A stretch of DNA of 64,000 nt from Thermoplasmatales archaeon. GTDB lineage: Archaea; Thermoplasmatota; Thermoplasmata; Thermoplasmatales; Thermoplasmataceae. Positions within the stretch are counted from its first letter, which is position 1; the number at the start of each line of letters is the position of its first letter. Below, in pieces: positions 43,240-53,056 of this stretch. Below the pieces are notes generated by a model. The model was given only the letters and a program-made list of their open reading frames with translations, had not been told where the DNA came from and did not search any database. The stretch is from contig JAJSLM010000001.1 in the NCBI GenBank assembly GCA_026127925.1, forward strand, positions 248,001 through 312,000. The letters are read 5' to 3'. Position numbers and translations under genes: made by a program.

Positions 43240-43965
43240 GTGGATAAAGCACAATTTTTCAAGATGACCGTGTATAAGGATATTCCCGAACTTCCTCTTT
43301 CCACATTACGTTATGTTTCTCAAAAGTTCGGTCTAGCAGATGTTACGGATTTTGATCCCAAGGGCGACATGTCAGGAGAGGGTATATCATGGAATATTAT
43401 CTCCCAGGCTGTTTTAGTAAGAGACGATTACTCGTGCAGAATATGCGGCGCGAACTCTTTGAGTCCGGTTGATTCTTCGAGGAACTACGACAAAGTACAT
43501 TTCTCAGTTGAGGTTCACCACATAATCCCGAGAAAAGACGGAGGAAAAAATACGTTCAGAAACCTGATAACTCTGTGTGAAAGCTGCCACCATAAAACCT
43601 TCTCAAATCAGTACTCGGGAATACCTGGCGAGAATTCAACCAGTCTCGACATGTTTTATGGAAATGTCTGGATGGTCGTTCCATCTGGGTTGGAAAATAA
43701 TGTTAGAAAAATTGAACGTGGCGTAATACGGGATTATGGTATCGTATTAGATCTAGAAGATGGCATTAAGCGTGTAACACGTATAATGGGTGAAAAGATC
43801 AATGTCTTTGTCGTGAAGATCTCAATAAACGACTTTCTTGATATAGCTGAACTGGCCAGAATGACATTATCCGCGGTCGATTACATCTCGTTGTTTGTTA
43901 AACTGAGCAACGGAAGAGAAATCGTTGCAAGATGCTTAAAGTCAGATGATAGCATTCTTGTCTAG
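43240..43965 (+). CDS. HNH endonuclease family protein
   Basis: The 241-residue protein has an HNH core at about 66-125: zinc pair CRIC, the motif VEVHHIIPRKDGGKNTFRNLITL and a second pair CESC. The ~120 residues after it are not recognised. GTG at 43240 opens the ORF; ATG at 43264 is 27-30 nt after a TATTTTAAA box, so it may be the leaderless start. Neither methylase nor toxin genes are adjacent. Its stop overlaps the convergent oxidoreductase gene by 4 nt. Confidence 0.8.
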   Translation: MDKAQFFKMTVYKDIPELPLSTLRYVSQKFGLADVTDFDPKGDMSGEGISWNIISQAVLVRDDYSCRICGANSLSPVDSSRNYDKVHFSVEVHHIIPRKDGGKNTFRNLITLCESCHHKTFSNQYSGIPGENSTSLDMFYGNVWMVVPSGLENNVRKIERGVIRDYGIVLDLEDGIKRVTRIMGEKINVFVVKISINDFLDIAELARMTLSAVDYISLFVKLSNGREIVARCLKSDDSILV

Positions 43966-45233
43966 AGAACTAAATTTTCATGTTGCACAGATCTGTTTCG
44001 TATTCCCAGTGAAGATGTTTTGATTACTGCACCGTTGTATAATTCAGTTTCATCCTTGTTAGAGAAGAGAGCTTCAACAACCCGCCCTATACTGTCGGCT
44101 TTCATGATTCCGCTTCCACTTGTGCCTGTGGCAACTATAATATTTAGTTCCCTGAATATGTAAGGTGTCATGTCTATAGTATTATAGGAATAATATCCCG
44201 CCCATTTCCCTGTAATTTTTGCATCTCCAAGCGAAGGAAAATATGAACCAAGGATCTGAGCTATGTTATATGTGTAGAAATCGTCTTCAGCTTGTGGATC
44301 GTCTTCAAGAGAGAAACTCCTGTTGTAGTCGTCGGCACATCCTATCCACAGCGAATGGTACTTTGGAGCGGGCCTTATGTAGACTCCATGAGCGGGTAGT
44401 ATCGTGAAAGGAAACACGTTTTCCAGGTTCTCCTTCCATGAGCTTAAAATTTTTTCTACAGGGCTTCCGCTAAGCTGAAATATCTGTCTCTTTTTTGGCC
44501 TGACGTGAGAATCTATACCTGTAGGTTCAAGAAGCTCTGTTGTCCAGACATCAGATGCCAGAATGAGGTTGTCGAATCTAATCTGGTCAGCTTCTGTTTC
44601 TATAGACTTAAGTGTAAATTCCTGCCAGATAAACGGTTCCCCAGGAAAGTCAAGTTTATCTCTCGCGTCAAGTCTCAATGGCTTTACTTTGGAATCAAAT
44701 TTGAACTTAACACCCTCATTTACCGCAAGATTGTAGTAGTGTTCAGCAACAAGTTCCGGCTCAATAATACCACAATTTTCGCCTACTAATGCGATATCAA
44801 TATCGTCAAGATTAAGCAGGGACTTAACCTCGGATGGTAGTTTTGTGCGTAAAAATTCATACTTTTCTAGATCCTTTAAGTGAAGTTCCCTTACAGGTGT
44901 CTTTTCAGACAGATCTTTTAGGTATTTTATGTTTGAATTATCCTGGTTAAGAAGAAACATATATCCAACAAATTTCATTCCAATGTCGATCCCTTTGTTT
45001 TGAGTATCTGAGTAGAACTTTATTGACGAATTGGAAAGTTTAAAGTTTATGTCAGATGTAAAAAGGTCTCTAAATCCAGCAGCGCTTTTTCCTGTATTTC
45101 CTTGTCCGAATGTGTGTGCTCCGTCAACAACCAGTACGTCCTTTTCTGGATGATTTTTCTTTATGTAGTACGCTGAAGATAGTCCTACTATTCCTGCGCC
45201 AACTATAACGACATCGGCACTGAGATATGACAC
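43962..45233 (-). CDS. FAD-dependent oxidoreductase, DAO family
   Basis: The 423-residue protein begins with the FAD-binding Rossmann motif VVIVGAGIVGLSSAYYI (8-24) and continues as a D-amino-acid/sarcosine-oxidase-like enzyme (DAO family): GNTGKSAAGFRDLF near 45, DNLILASDVWT near 227 and GTSGSGIMKADSIGRVV near the C-terminus. It probably oxidises a secondary amine or amino acid; the substrate cannot be inferred. It is transcribed alone, with the cysteine synthase gene 69 nt upstream in the same direction. Confidence 0.85.
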   Translation of the reverse strand: MSYLSADVVIVGAGIVGLSSAYYIKKNHPEKDVLVVDGAHTFGQGNTGKSAAGFRDLFTSDINFKLSNSSIKFYSDTQNKGIDIGMKFVGYMFLLNQDNSNIKYLKDLSEKTPVRELHLKDLEKYEFLRTKLPSEVKSLLNLDDIDIALVGENCGIIEPELVAEHYYNLAVNEGVKFKFDSKVKPLRLDARDKLDFPGEPFIWQEFTLKSIETEADQIRFDNLILASDVWTTELLEPTGIDSHVRPKKRQIFQLSGSPVEKILSSWKENLENVFPFTILPAHGVYIRPAPKYHSLWIGCADDYNRSFSLEDDPQAEDDFYTYNIAQILGSYFPSLGDAKITGKWAGYYSYNTIDMTPYIFRELNIIVATGTSGSGIMKADSIGRVVEALFSNKDETELYNGAVIKTSSLGIRNRSVQHENLVL

Positions 45234-45302
45234 TTGTGGTAAACTTCAGTTAAAATAAAAACATAACGCCTCCAGAATTTTACCAGTTAAAGCGGAAGTG
45301 CG

Positions 45303-46256
45303 TTAACTGATGTTCACGGAACTAGTGCTCAAATCAGGAAAACTATCTGTTGACAGATATTTCATTCCACTGTCGGGCGCTATTGCAACTACTTTCTTTC
45401 CAGGTTTCATACCCTTTGCTTCTTCCAGTGCAACGTGAAGTGCACACCCGGAGCTGGGGCCAAGAAAAATGCCTTCTATTCTTGCCGCATTTCTCAGGGT
45501 CTTTAACATTCTTTGCTTCATTTCCTCGTCTATTTCTATGAATTCGTCGAAAGCATCCATCCTGATAAGTTTCGATGGGTTTTCGTCTTTTGGATTCCTA
45601 ATCCCGTCAATCTTCACTCCAACTGCAGGGGCTACCCCGATAATCTTTACTCTGCTATCGACTTCTTTCATCCTCAAAGAAATTCCCATGCTTGTGCCAC
45701 CGGTTCCTACTGGAATTACAACGGCCTGTGGTACTCCGCCTAGTTGCTTAAGTATCTCTACAGCGGTACCTGAATAATGCGCGTAAACATTCGCGGGATT
45801 ACTGAATTGATCAAGATCTAGATATCTCCCAGGATTTTCCAACACGAGTTTCCTCTTTAGTTCTATGGCACCTGCAGTTCCCAGCCTTCCGGGCGTGAGT
45901 ATTAATTTTGCTCCATAGGCGCTTATTATTTTCCTTCTTTCTGCACTGGCTGATTCAGGCATTATTATAGTACATTTATAATTCTTCGCAGCAGAAAGCA
46001 TAGCAATGGCTATTCCCGTATTTCCAGAAGTAGCTTCGAGTATTTCGGTTTCTGGACTTAGTATACCTGCAGACTCTGCATATTCGATTATGTACTTTGC
46101 CGCCCTATCCTTGATAGAACCACCCAAATTGAAGTACTCAAGCTTAACAAAAACATCCGCTCCACCCACGTTTGGCATTCTTCGCATCTTTAGTAATGGG
46201 GTATTGCCTATCAGTTCTAAGGGATCTGTAGAGAAACCGTTGATTGTCATAGTCAT
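45303..46256 (-). CDS. cysteine synthase / PLP-dependent beta-replacing enzyme
   Basis: The 317-residue protein is a fold type II PLP enzyme of the cysteine synthase group. The PLP lysine lies in NLGGSIKDRAA, the substrate loop is EATSGNTGIA, and the phosphate-binding loop VGTGGTSMG. GPSSGCALH is at the C-terminus. It makes cysteine from O-acetylserine, O-phosphoserine or a related donor and sulfide. No serine acetyltransferase is adjacent. Cystathionine beta-synthase catalytic core is an alternative; no CBS domain is present. Confidence 0.9.
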   Translation of the reverse strand: MTMTINGFSTDPLELIGNTPLLKMRRMPNVGGADVFVKLEYFNLGGSIKDRAAKYIIEYAESAGILSPETEILEATSGNTGIAIAMLSAAKNYKCTIIMPESASAERRKIISAYGAKLILTPGRLGTAGAIELKRKLVLENPGRYLDLDQFSNPANVYAHYSGTAVEILKQLGGVPQAVVIPVGTGGTSMGISLRMKEVDSRVKIIGVAPAVGVKIDGIRNPKDENPSKLIRMDAFDEFIEIDEEMKQRMLKTLRNAARIEGIFLGPSSGCALHVALEEAKGMKPGKKVVAIAPDSGMKYLSTDSFPDLSTSSVNIS

Positions 46257-46379
46257 AGATATTTATCGGGTAAATAAGGCTATGAGTTCGATTCCGTAAG
46301 ATCAATGCGCAAAATTAGGTAAAGTGTCATGTACGCCGATAGAACATTATTATTGAGGAGAGTTATATGTATATTCGTT

Positions 46380-47555
46380 ATGAAAAAGAATATCAATGAG
46401 GGATTAAGCAAAGAGATATCCGAGCTAAAAAGCAGAGAAGGTTATCTCTATGCTGGTTTACCTAAGTTCAGAGCATTATTTGGGCGTGATTCTATTATTT
46501 CATCCTGGGAATTACTTGACTATGATCCTGGAATAGCAATTAAGACACTGAATGCACTCGCCTCTTTACAGGGCAAGAAAGTTGTTGCGGAGACTGGAGA
46601 GTATCCTGGAAAAATCCTTCACGAATATTACGATGATCCACTGGTATATGAGGAAAGAAAGAAAGTTATCCCGTGGCTGAAAAGAGGCCCGAGTTTCTTC
46701 TCCGTGGACAGCACTCCACTCTTTATTATTCTATTTTCTGAAGCTAGGCAGCGAAAGAAGATGAGGTTTTCCAAACAGTTAACTACATCGGTCGATAACG
46801 CATTATCTTTTTTATTAAATTATGGATTCGGAAATTATTTTCTAGGATACGAAAAGGCCGTAATTGGAGGAGGATTGCAGTCACAATCATGGAGGGACGG
46901 AATAGGGGATATCATGGATCGCCTTAAATCACCCGTTAGCCCAGTTGGTGTGCAAGGATACGCCTACTATGCTCTTGTTAAAATGAAAGAAATTATGCGT
47001 GAAGGCATTTACAGATCTAGTTTAGACTTAACTGAAACTATTGAGAATACGGAAAGGCGTATACGAGATCTTAGGGAAAACCTAGATAACTATTTCTGGA
47101 TAGATGAAACATCTTATTACGCACTTGCCTGTGATGGAGACGGGGTCGCGGAGACCGCAGTTACAAGTGATCCTGCACATCTGTTGTTCAGTGGCATGCT
47201 TAGCCGAAAGCGAGAAAAAGACATAATTCAACGAATATTCGAAGATGACATGATTACAGAATTTGGGGTGCGTTCTTTGTCGAGTAAAGACCCAAGATTT
47301 GACGCCAAAGCGTATCAGAGAGGGGCAATATGGCCTCAAGACAACTGGATTATTGCTATGGGATTGAAAAGAAGAGGTTACCTAAAAGAATACAGGGAAA
47401 TAAGAGAGCGCATCATTGCAGCGTACATAAAAATGGGCAAAATGCCAGAATACTTCAGTGTTACTCGGGACGGCACATTAATTTATGATAATCTCAGAAT
47501 CGCCCCTTGTTATCCCCAGGCATGGTCAACAGGTGCAATGATAAGTTTTCTATAA
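46380..47555 (+). CDS. amylo-alpha-1,6-glucosidase-like (alpha/alpha)6 glycosidase
   Basis: The protein (391 residues from ATG 46380) resembles the C-terminal domain of glycogen-debranching enzymes: GLPKFRALFGRDSIISSWEL, GEYPGKILHEYYDDP, GLQSQSWRDGIGDI, RGAIWPQDNWIIAMGL and CYPQAWSTGA. It probably removes alpha-1,6 branches or acts on other glucosides in the cytoplasm. GAGGAG (46355-46360) precedes a different-frame ATG at 46367 that opens an 11-codon ORF (MYIRYEKEYQ) overlapping the real start. The ORF itself is open back to 46329. Confidence 0.8.
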   Translation: MKKNINEGLSKEISELKSREGYLYAGLPKFRALFGRDSIISSWELLDYDPGIAIKTLNALASLQGKKVVAETGEYPGKILHEYYDDPLVYEERKKVIPWLKRGPSFFSVDSTPLFIILFSEARQRKKMRFSKQLTTSVDNALSFLLNYGFGNYFLGYEKAVIGGGLQSQSWRDGIGDIMDRLKSPVSPVGVQGYAYYALVKMKEIMREGIYRSSLDLTETIENTERRIRDLRENLDNYFWIDETSYYALACDGDGVAETAVTSDPAHLLFSGMLSRKREKDIIQRIFEDDMITEFGVRSLSSKDPRFDAKAYQRGAIWPQDNWIIAMGLKRRGYLKEYREIRERIIAAYIKMGKMPEYFSVTRDGTLIYDNLRIAPCYPQAWSTGAMISFL

Positions 47556-47662
47556 ACGTTAAATTGGAACAGGAATTTTATGATATGAGAAATATCGTAA
47601 AATAAATATCCCATGCATTAATAAGTTTTTTGTCCTATTTAAGTAAATGAGGTGATTGTCAC

Positions 47663-48067
47663 ATGGACGATAACATAGATATGATAAGGCAGAAGATGAT
47701 GAAGGAAATAATGGAAAAACAAAATAATAAGCAAACAGTTCAAAATAATGGTAAACCAAAGGTCCTAACGGATCAGACTTTTGCAAGCGAAATTTCCAAA
47801 AACGATGTGGTAGTAGTAGACTTCTGGGCTGAATGGTGCCAACCGTGCAGGTTCGTTTCACCAATTGTCGAGGAACTCGCTAGAGACTATTCTGGTAAAG
47901 CAGCTTTTGGAAAACTGAATGTGGACGAGAATCCACTGGTGTCTAATCAGTTCATGATTAGAAGTATACCGACTATAATGTTTTTCAAGAAAGGCAGACT
48001 GGTGGATTCACAGATAGGTGCAGTTCCTAGAGGCGTTCTGGAAGCAAAATTGAGGAAATACCTGTAA
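47663..48067 (+). CDS. trxA: thioredoxin
   Basis: The 134-residue protein has a thioredoxin domain (about 35-134) with active site WAEWCQPCRFVSP and the cis-proline SIPTIMFFKKG. An N-terminal helical extension of ~33 residues (Met/Lys/Gln-rich) precedes it. GAGGTGAT at 47648-47655 sets the ATG. The thioredoxin reductase gene starts 14 nt after the stop, giving a complete thiol-disulfide pair. Confidence 0.95.
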   Translation: MDDNIDMIRQKMMKEIMEKQNNKQTVQNNGKPKVLTDQTFASEISKNDVVVVDFWAEWCQPCRFVSPIVEELARDYSGKAAFGKLNVDENPLVSNQFMIRSIPTIMFFKKGRLVDSQIGAVPRGVLEAKLRKYL

Positions 48068-48081
48068 AGAACTGATATTCC

Positions 48082-49077
48082 ATGGATAGCTATGACGTAA
48101 TAGTTATTGGTGCGGCCTCCGCGGGTCTTTCTGCAGCACTTTATCTGTCTAGGCAAAATCTGAAGACTCTTGTAATATCAAAAGATATAGGTGGGCAGGC
48201 TCTGCTAACAAATGAGATTGAAAATTATCCTGGTTTCGATTACATTTCTGGTTTCGACCTAATGAATAAGTTCCATCAACAGGCATCGAAATACGGCACC
48301 GAGTTCGTATATGATGAGGTCGTTTCTGTGTCCCGCGAGAGTGATGGTGTTTTCTTGGTTTCGACGAATGAATCGAAATTCAGATCTACGGCTTTGGTTC
48401 TTGCATTCGGCAAGACCCCAAGGAATTTGAATGTTCCCGGCGAAGATCGCCTTGCAGGGCATGGGGTTTCTTACTGTGCAGTCTGTGATGGCCCACTTTA
48501 TAAAGGAAAGGAAATCGCTGTTGTAGGTATCGGGGATCATGTATTGCAAGAAGCAGTTTATCTTTCATCCGCAGCGTCAAAGTTGCATATCATATACACC
48601 GGATCGCGAGTGGACAAGGACGACGAGAACTATAAGCAATTAATTTCCAGCGAAAAGAACAAATTCTACTTGAATTCGATCGTTAAAGAAATAAATGGTG
48701 ACAAATTAGTAAAAAGTGTTAAAGTTTTGAATCGCAGTAGCAGTCCCCCCTCTGAGTTTGAGCTGAAGATAGATGGATTATTTGTCGAAATGGGCTACAT
48801 AGCCAAAAGTGACTTTGTAAAAGATCTTGTGAAATTAAATTCCAGTAAGGAAATCATTACGGATAAGTTAGGAAACACAAGCTCAGAAGGCATTTTTGCC
48901 TGCGGAGACATCACCGATATACCCTATAAACAAGCAGTGATTTCGGCAGGTCAGGGAGCGACTGCTGCGCTTTCAGCTTTTAATTACATCCAGAAAAAGA
49001 AAGGCCTAAGAGTTATGAATACGGACTGGAAAACGGTAAAAACTGATAAGGTCGGTGTATCTCTTACACTGTCATAA
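48082..49077 (+). CDS. trxB: thioredoxin reductase, without the NADPH signature
   Basis: The 331-residue flavoprotein has the FAD motif VIGAASAGLSAALYL (8-22) and the redox pair CAVC (Cys132, Cys135), then FACGDITDIPYKQAV at the end. The second nucleotide-binding motif reads VVGIGDHVLQEAVYL, and the HRRxxxR NADPH-phosphate motif is missing (IYTGSRVDKD instead). The Thermoplasma acidophilum enzyme is known not to use NADPH, and this one looks alike. It is co-transcribed with thioredoxin. Confidence 0.92.
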   Translation: MDSYDVIVIGAASAGLSAALYLSRQNLKTLVISKDIGGQALLTNEIENYPGFDYISGFDLMNKFHQQASKYGTEFVYDEVVSVSRESDGVFLVSTNESKFRSTALVLAFGKTPRNLNVPGEDRLAGHGVSYCAVCDGPLYKGKEIAVVGIGDHVLQEAVYLSSAASKLHIIYTGSRVDKDDENYKQLISSEKNKFYLNSIVKEINGDKLVKSVKVLNRSSSPPSEFELKIDGLFVEMGYIAKSDFVKDLVKLNSSKEIITDKLGNTSSEGIFACGDITDIPYKQAVISAGQGATAALSAFNYIQKKKGLRVMNTDWKTVKTDKVGVSLTLS

Positions 49078-49193
49078 TTAAATGTTCACAGGGCTGGTTG
49101 ATGAGCACATTGGCATCAGTCCAAGGATGAAATCTAATGATTTTAAGAGAATCGTAACCTTAATGTGTTCGAATTACATAAAATATAGAGAAC

Positions 49194-50165
49194 ATGGAGC
49201 ACCTTGAACTAGGAAATCGTGAATTCCTCGAGACACGTGAGTATAATTCCAAGATAAGCTTCATAGGTGCGACGCATAAATTTGATTCGAGGTTGTCAGC
49301 GAGCATTAAAAGCATAAACGAAATAGCAAAAGAACTTGGCAATGACTACGAGATTATTCTGGCTAATATTTCAGGGTCACCTGTGGCGAAAGAGATAAGG
49401 AGGGAGTATTCATATTCTATTCCAGATTTACAAATTGTGGAAGGGCGGAAGGGAAATTTTGGTAGTGGAAAGAAAATCGCATACAAAAATTCCGAGGGAA
49501 AATATATTGTCCCGTTCTGCACGAATATATCTTATCCGATTGAGTATGCGGACTTAATCCATGGTTTTCTGAAAATGAGAATCAAGCGGCTATTTTATTC
49601 TGAACTTTCCTTGTTGAATCGTGAGTTTATTGATCAGGTCGGTGGATGGAGAGACCTGACTAACGGTGAAGACATTGACCTCTTTTCTAGGCTGACGGTT
49701 AACTATGGCGTTTTCGCCTTTCCTACGTCCTTGATGAAACTTAGTGACATGGAAAAAAATGAAGTTTTGAGCATTCGGTTCCATGATGGAGATTATTCGT
49801 GGTCAAATTATCATCTCGGCCTGCTTAGAGACTTAATAATCTCGTGTAATTATTCAATTTCAGATATCAAGGAGTTAAGGAAACTTGAACGAATATTATC
49901 AAGGGATTATACGCGAGGTAGCTTGATTGCTTATATTATGTCTAAATTTGCGGCAACCAAACCAACGCGTTATTCTAAGAATAATTTTCTCATTTTGTTC
50001 GAAGGTATACTTGAATCCATGGTTCTCAGGGAATATCTTAAAATTTCAGAACTTCCCGTTGAGGCTACACTTGAACTTGATCAGGTTCATCTTGCCTATT
50101 TAAAGAGTAAGAGTAAGCTCTTTAATGATCTAAAATCGTCGGCATCAAAACTGTTTGTAGCATAG
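49194..50165 (+). CDS. glycosyltransferase, family 2-like
   Basis: The 323-residue protein has a GT-A fold: ISFIGATHKFDSRLSASIKSI at the N-terminus, YEIILANISGSPVAKEI, IVEGRKGNFGSGKKIAYKNSEGKYIVPF (donor region), and GGWRDLTNGEDIDLFSRL with a C-terminal acidic motif. No signal peptide or membrane helix. With the flippase and GmhB-like phosphatase nearby it may build cell-surface or protein-linked glycans. Donor and acceptor are unknown. Confidence 0.75.
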   Translation: MEHLELGNREFLETREYNSKISFIGATHKFDSRLSASIKSINEIAKELGNDYEIILANISGSPVAKEIRREYSYSIPDLQIVEGRKGNFGSGKKIAYKNSEGKYIVPFCTNISYPIEYADLIHGFLKMRIKRLFYSELSLLNREFIDQVGGWRDLTNGEDIDLFSRLTVNYGVFAFPTSLMKLSDMEKNEVLSIRFHDGDYSWSNYHLGLLRDLIISCNYSISDIKELRKLERILSRDYTRGSLIAYIMSKFAATKPTRYSKNNFLILFEGILESMVLREYLKISELPVEATLELDQVHLAYLKSKSKLFNDLKSSASKLFVA

Positions 50166-50275
50166 GTCACTGTCCTTTTTCAACGTTTCAATGCTCGTCT
50201 ATCGACCATTCAGTGAGTATATTGAGTTATCCTGGTGAAGACAAGTGTTATAAAAATGGTTGTGATTTGCGGGTA

Positions 50276-52615
50276 ATGGCCGTAAACGGTAAAAAGAGTA
50301 TTCTGGTTATATTACAATTAATCCTTATCATAATTATATCGTTTTCCGGTATTTCTCCAGTAAGTCACCATGTTACTGTGACGGCAGACGAATTTCACAG
50401 CAGCGCAAGAAACAGAGAATCTCTGAGTTATAAAGTTTACAATTCAACGTACTTGACCGGTAATATTCTAATACCTAGCGGTAAAGAAATGGTATTTGAA
50501 AACACCACAGTAATAGCCGAAAATTTGACCTTAAAAACGATTGATATTGGTGTCAGAGGAACTCTGGTATTGGATAACTCAACTCTGGAAGTTTCAACAA
50601 AATATTCTTCCGCGGTCAGACAGGTGCTTATTCACGGTTTACCCAATTCCGCTATTATAATGAGAGATAGTAAAATTATTTCTCCTGGTGGATTTTATCT
50701 GAATCATTCCACTTTAACAGTCATCAATTCCAGTATATTTCCAGCAAACCTCAGTAAAAGCGATCCTTTCGAAAGAACTATGCGACTCGTAAGTAATTCT
50801 TCATCGATTAACTTGATAAACAGCAGCATTGGCGGATTGTTGAATTGCTCGAGTAACAGATATTTTCCAGTTGCTATCTGGAACTCAGAGATTTTGAACT
50901 TCTCCCAGAATTCAACAATTCCAATTAATGAAACAAATGTAATTTATCGTGATTCCTACGTCGTTTCGGCAAAGGTTTCATTTAATTATTCAGGCGTAAG
51001 GGGCGAAGACAACGACTCGCTGATAGTAAATTCAGGAAACAAAACTGTGGAAAAAATAGGTCTTCCGTGGAAAAATGGCGAGGACGTACAGAGGAATCAG
51101 TCGACTTTCTTCTTCTCTCTCCCTCATTTATCCACGTGGTTTCAAAATAAAACAAATTTTCAAATCAAACTACTGAACAATTTCTATAGCCCAGTGGAGA
51201 TCAGAAATCTCTCGCTTACCCTAATTTCCAATGATACGGTTAGTCTGTATCCCGTGTCCATGTTTAATTATGTCCTCACAAATTCTACTTTATTCTCCGT
51301 CTATTCTTTGTTGGGCATAAACGATAAGCCCCTGTTCACAGTAAAGAACATAATAAATCCAGAGAAAAATAGAATAATTGCTAACAGAAGCAGCGTATAC
51401 ATCGTGAGTTCCCTTATCTCCGGAGAGACATACTATTCCAGTTCACCATTTTGCAATGTACACTCCAATATCTATTTATCAAGGATCGTGTTGGTAAATG
51501 GCGCATATCATGGACTTTCAATAATGAATTTCGATCCGATGATTAAAGAGGAATCTAATCACCTCAAAAATGTCACCGATAAAGTCAATTCAAAGATTGA
51601 TTCCATTATGAATACATTCAATGTGCTGAATGATAACCAGGCGAGTCTTCTTTATGGATATGGGAACGGGACTCCGAACTTTATCTATACTGGAAATTAC
51701 GAGATAGGATTTATGAATTCAAGCACTTCGCTATTCCTTCCACCTTTCCCAAGCTTCAATGATAGTGTGCTAGATGTAGAATTAACTGCAGATGTTCCTG
51801 AAATATCATTTCACTTGCGTCAAAGCAGTTTTGTCTCTGGAACGAATTCGATGCTAAATTTTTCTGCGTTCTTTTCCTCCAAGGGCTTAAATACAGTATC
51901 CGTGAATGCTACGCTGATCCAAGGAAACAGATCGGCATATTCCACTCAGATTATAATCACAGACCCTGTTTCAAAAAATTATTCCGAGGTGTTTCACATG
52001 CCTTCGTATGTCCGCCCTGGAAGTTATACATTAAGGCTGAATTGGGGTTCCGATGAGGCCTACGTTACGAATTCTAGCGCGATGGATTGTGAATCAATAT
52101 ACGTCTTTCCTGACTTATCAATCCACATTTCTGGTAATTTCTCTATAACGGGCAATAATATGGTCTTGAATCTGCACATAATTAGAATCGGATCATTTGA
52201 AATTGGCAAAACAACATTGAGAATACTTGAGTTCGAAGGTAACAGCGTAGTGGGGACTTCGTATGATATTATTAAGCCGAATAACGGAACTTACTATTTC
52301 TCACTCGGGAAAGAAAATCTTGCAATAACAAAATTAAATGTTACACTCTTCACTGGCGTAAGGTTGTTGGGGCAGAGCAAAAATAGCACATCAATATCAA
52401 TAAATGTAGAACTAACACCAAAGAGTAATCATGGAACACCATTCTTTTTGAATACGCAGTTTTTTGCATCCATTGTACTTGCATCTGTTGCCGCTTTGGG
52501 AGTTTACGTGTCATGGAAGATTCACCACACTTACTATGTTTGCAAGACATGTGGAAAGCTTTACAGGGGTTTTGGAAGAAACTGCGAGAGCTGTAAGCTC
52601 AAGAAGCATCCTTAG
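50276..52615 (+). CDS. large surface protein with cytoplasmic zinc ribbon, unknown function
   Basis: I recognise no family. From ATG 50276 the protein has 779 residues: a membrane segment or signal (ILVILQLILIIIISFSGI), about 690 extracellular residues rich in beta strands, Ser, Asn and many N-x-S/T sequons, a C-terminal membrane helix (FFASIVLASVAALGVYVSW), and then a cytoplasmic CKTC...CESC zinc ribbon. Early parts (LTGNILIPSGKEMVFENTTVI) recall a beta-helix fold. The ORF is open to 50213 (GTG). It is followed 5 nt later by another coding frame. Confidence 0.7.
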   Translation: MAVNGKKSILVILQLILIIIISFSGISPVSHHVTVTADEFHSSARNRESLSYKVYNSTYLTGNILIPSGKEMVFENTTVIAENLTLKTIDIGVRGTLVLDNSTLEVSTKYSSAVRQVLIHGLPNSAIIMRDSKIISPGGFYLNHSTLTVINSSIFPANLSKSDPFERTMRLVSNSSSINLINSSIGGLLNCSSNRYFPVAIWNSEILNFSQNSTIPINETNVIYRDSYVVSAKVSFNYSGVRGEDNDSLIVNSGNKTVEKIGLPWKNGEDVQRNQSTFFFSLPHLSTWFQNKTNFQIKLLNNFYSPVEIRNLSLTLISNDTVSLYPVSMFNYVLTNSTLFSVYSLLGINDKPLFTVKNIINPEKNRIIANRSSVYIVSSLISGETYYSSSPFCNVHSNIYLSRIVLVNGAYHGLSIMNFDPMIKEESNHLKNVTDKVNSKIDSIMNTFNVLNDNQASLLYGYGNGTPNFIYTGNYEIGFMNSSTSLFLPPFPSFNDSVLDVELTADVPEISFHLRQSSFVSGTNSMLNFSAFFSSKGLNTVSVNATLIQGNRSAYSTQIIITDPVSKNYSEVFHMPSYVRPGSYTLRLNWGSDEAYVTNSSAMDCESIYVFPDLSIHISGNFSITGNNMVLNLHIIRIGSFEIGKTTLRILEFEGNSVVGTSYDIIKPNNGTYYFSLGKENLAITKLNVTLFTGVRLLGQSKNSTSISINVELTPKSNHGTPFFLNTQFFASIVLASVAALGVYVSWKIHHTYYVCKTCGKLYRGFGRNCESCKLKKHP

Positions 52616-52758
52616 AGAAGATGAATGTCTATGAAATTGGGAAACCTCTATCGGATCACAAGCGGGATCCTCTATTTCAAATTGAGGACATTAAAGGAAA
52701 AACAGAGCAAATCTCAAACCGGGCGAAATCGTTTTACGCGATCATTCCATTACAAGAC

Positions 52759-53046
52759 ATGATAGTTGCAGATGTAACTTTTTATCCAATAGGAAAGGGA
52801 ATTTCAGTTGGCCCAGTTATCAAGCGTGCGATAGAGACACTCAGATCAAACGGTCTCAAATGTTACCCGAATAGCATGGCAACTGTTGTGGAAGCTAACT
52901 CTGTTAAGGAACTTTTCAATGCATTGGAAAATACGGAATCGTTCATAGTATCACTGGGGTTTCAGCGCGTTGAGACAATAATAAAAATAGATCATAGAGT
53001 TGATCTTGAGAATTCAGTTAGCCGAAAAATAGATGCCATATCCTGA
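52759..53046 (+). CDS. thiamine-binding UPF0045 (MTH1187/YqgV) protein
   Basis: MIVADVTFYPIGKGISVGPVIKRAIETL is the classic start of this small ferredoxin-fold family, about 100 residues, that binds thiamine or its precursors in bacteria. I start at ATG 52759 (95 residues). The frame is open for 46 more codons back to ATG 52621, 5 nt after the previous stop; this extension is not part of the family, but it could be translated. It overlaps the next ORF slightly. Role here unproven. Confidence 0.75.
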   Translation: MIVADVTFYPIGKGISVGPVIKRAIETLRSNGLKCYPNSMATVVEANSVKELFNALENTESFIVSLGFQRVETIIKIDHRVDLENSVSRKIDAIS

Positions 53047-53056
53047 GGAAAACTAC

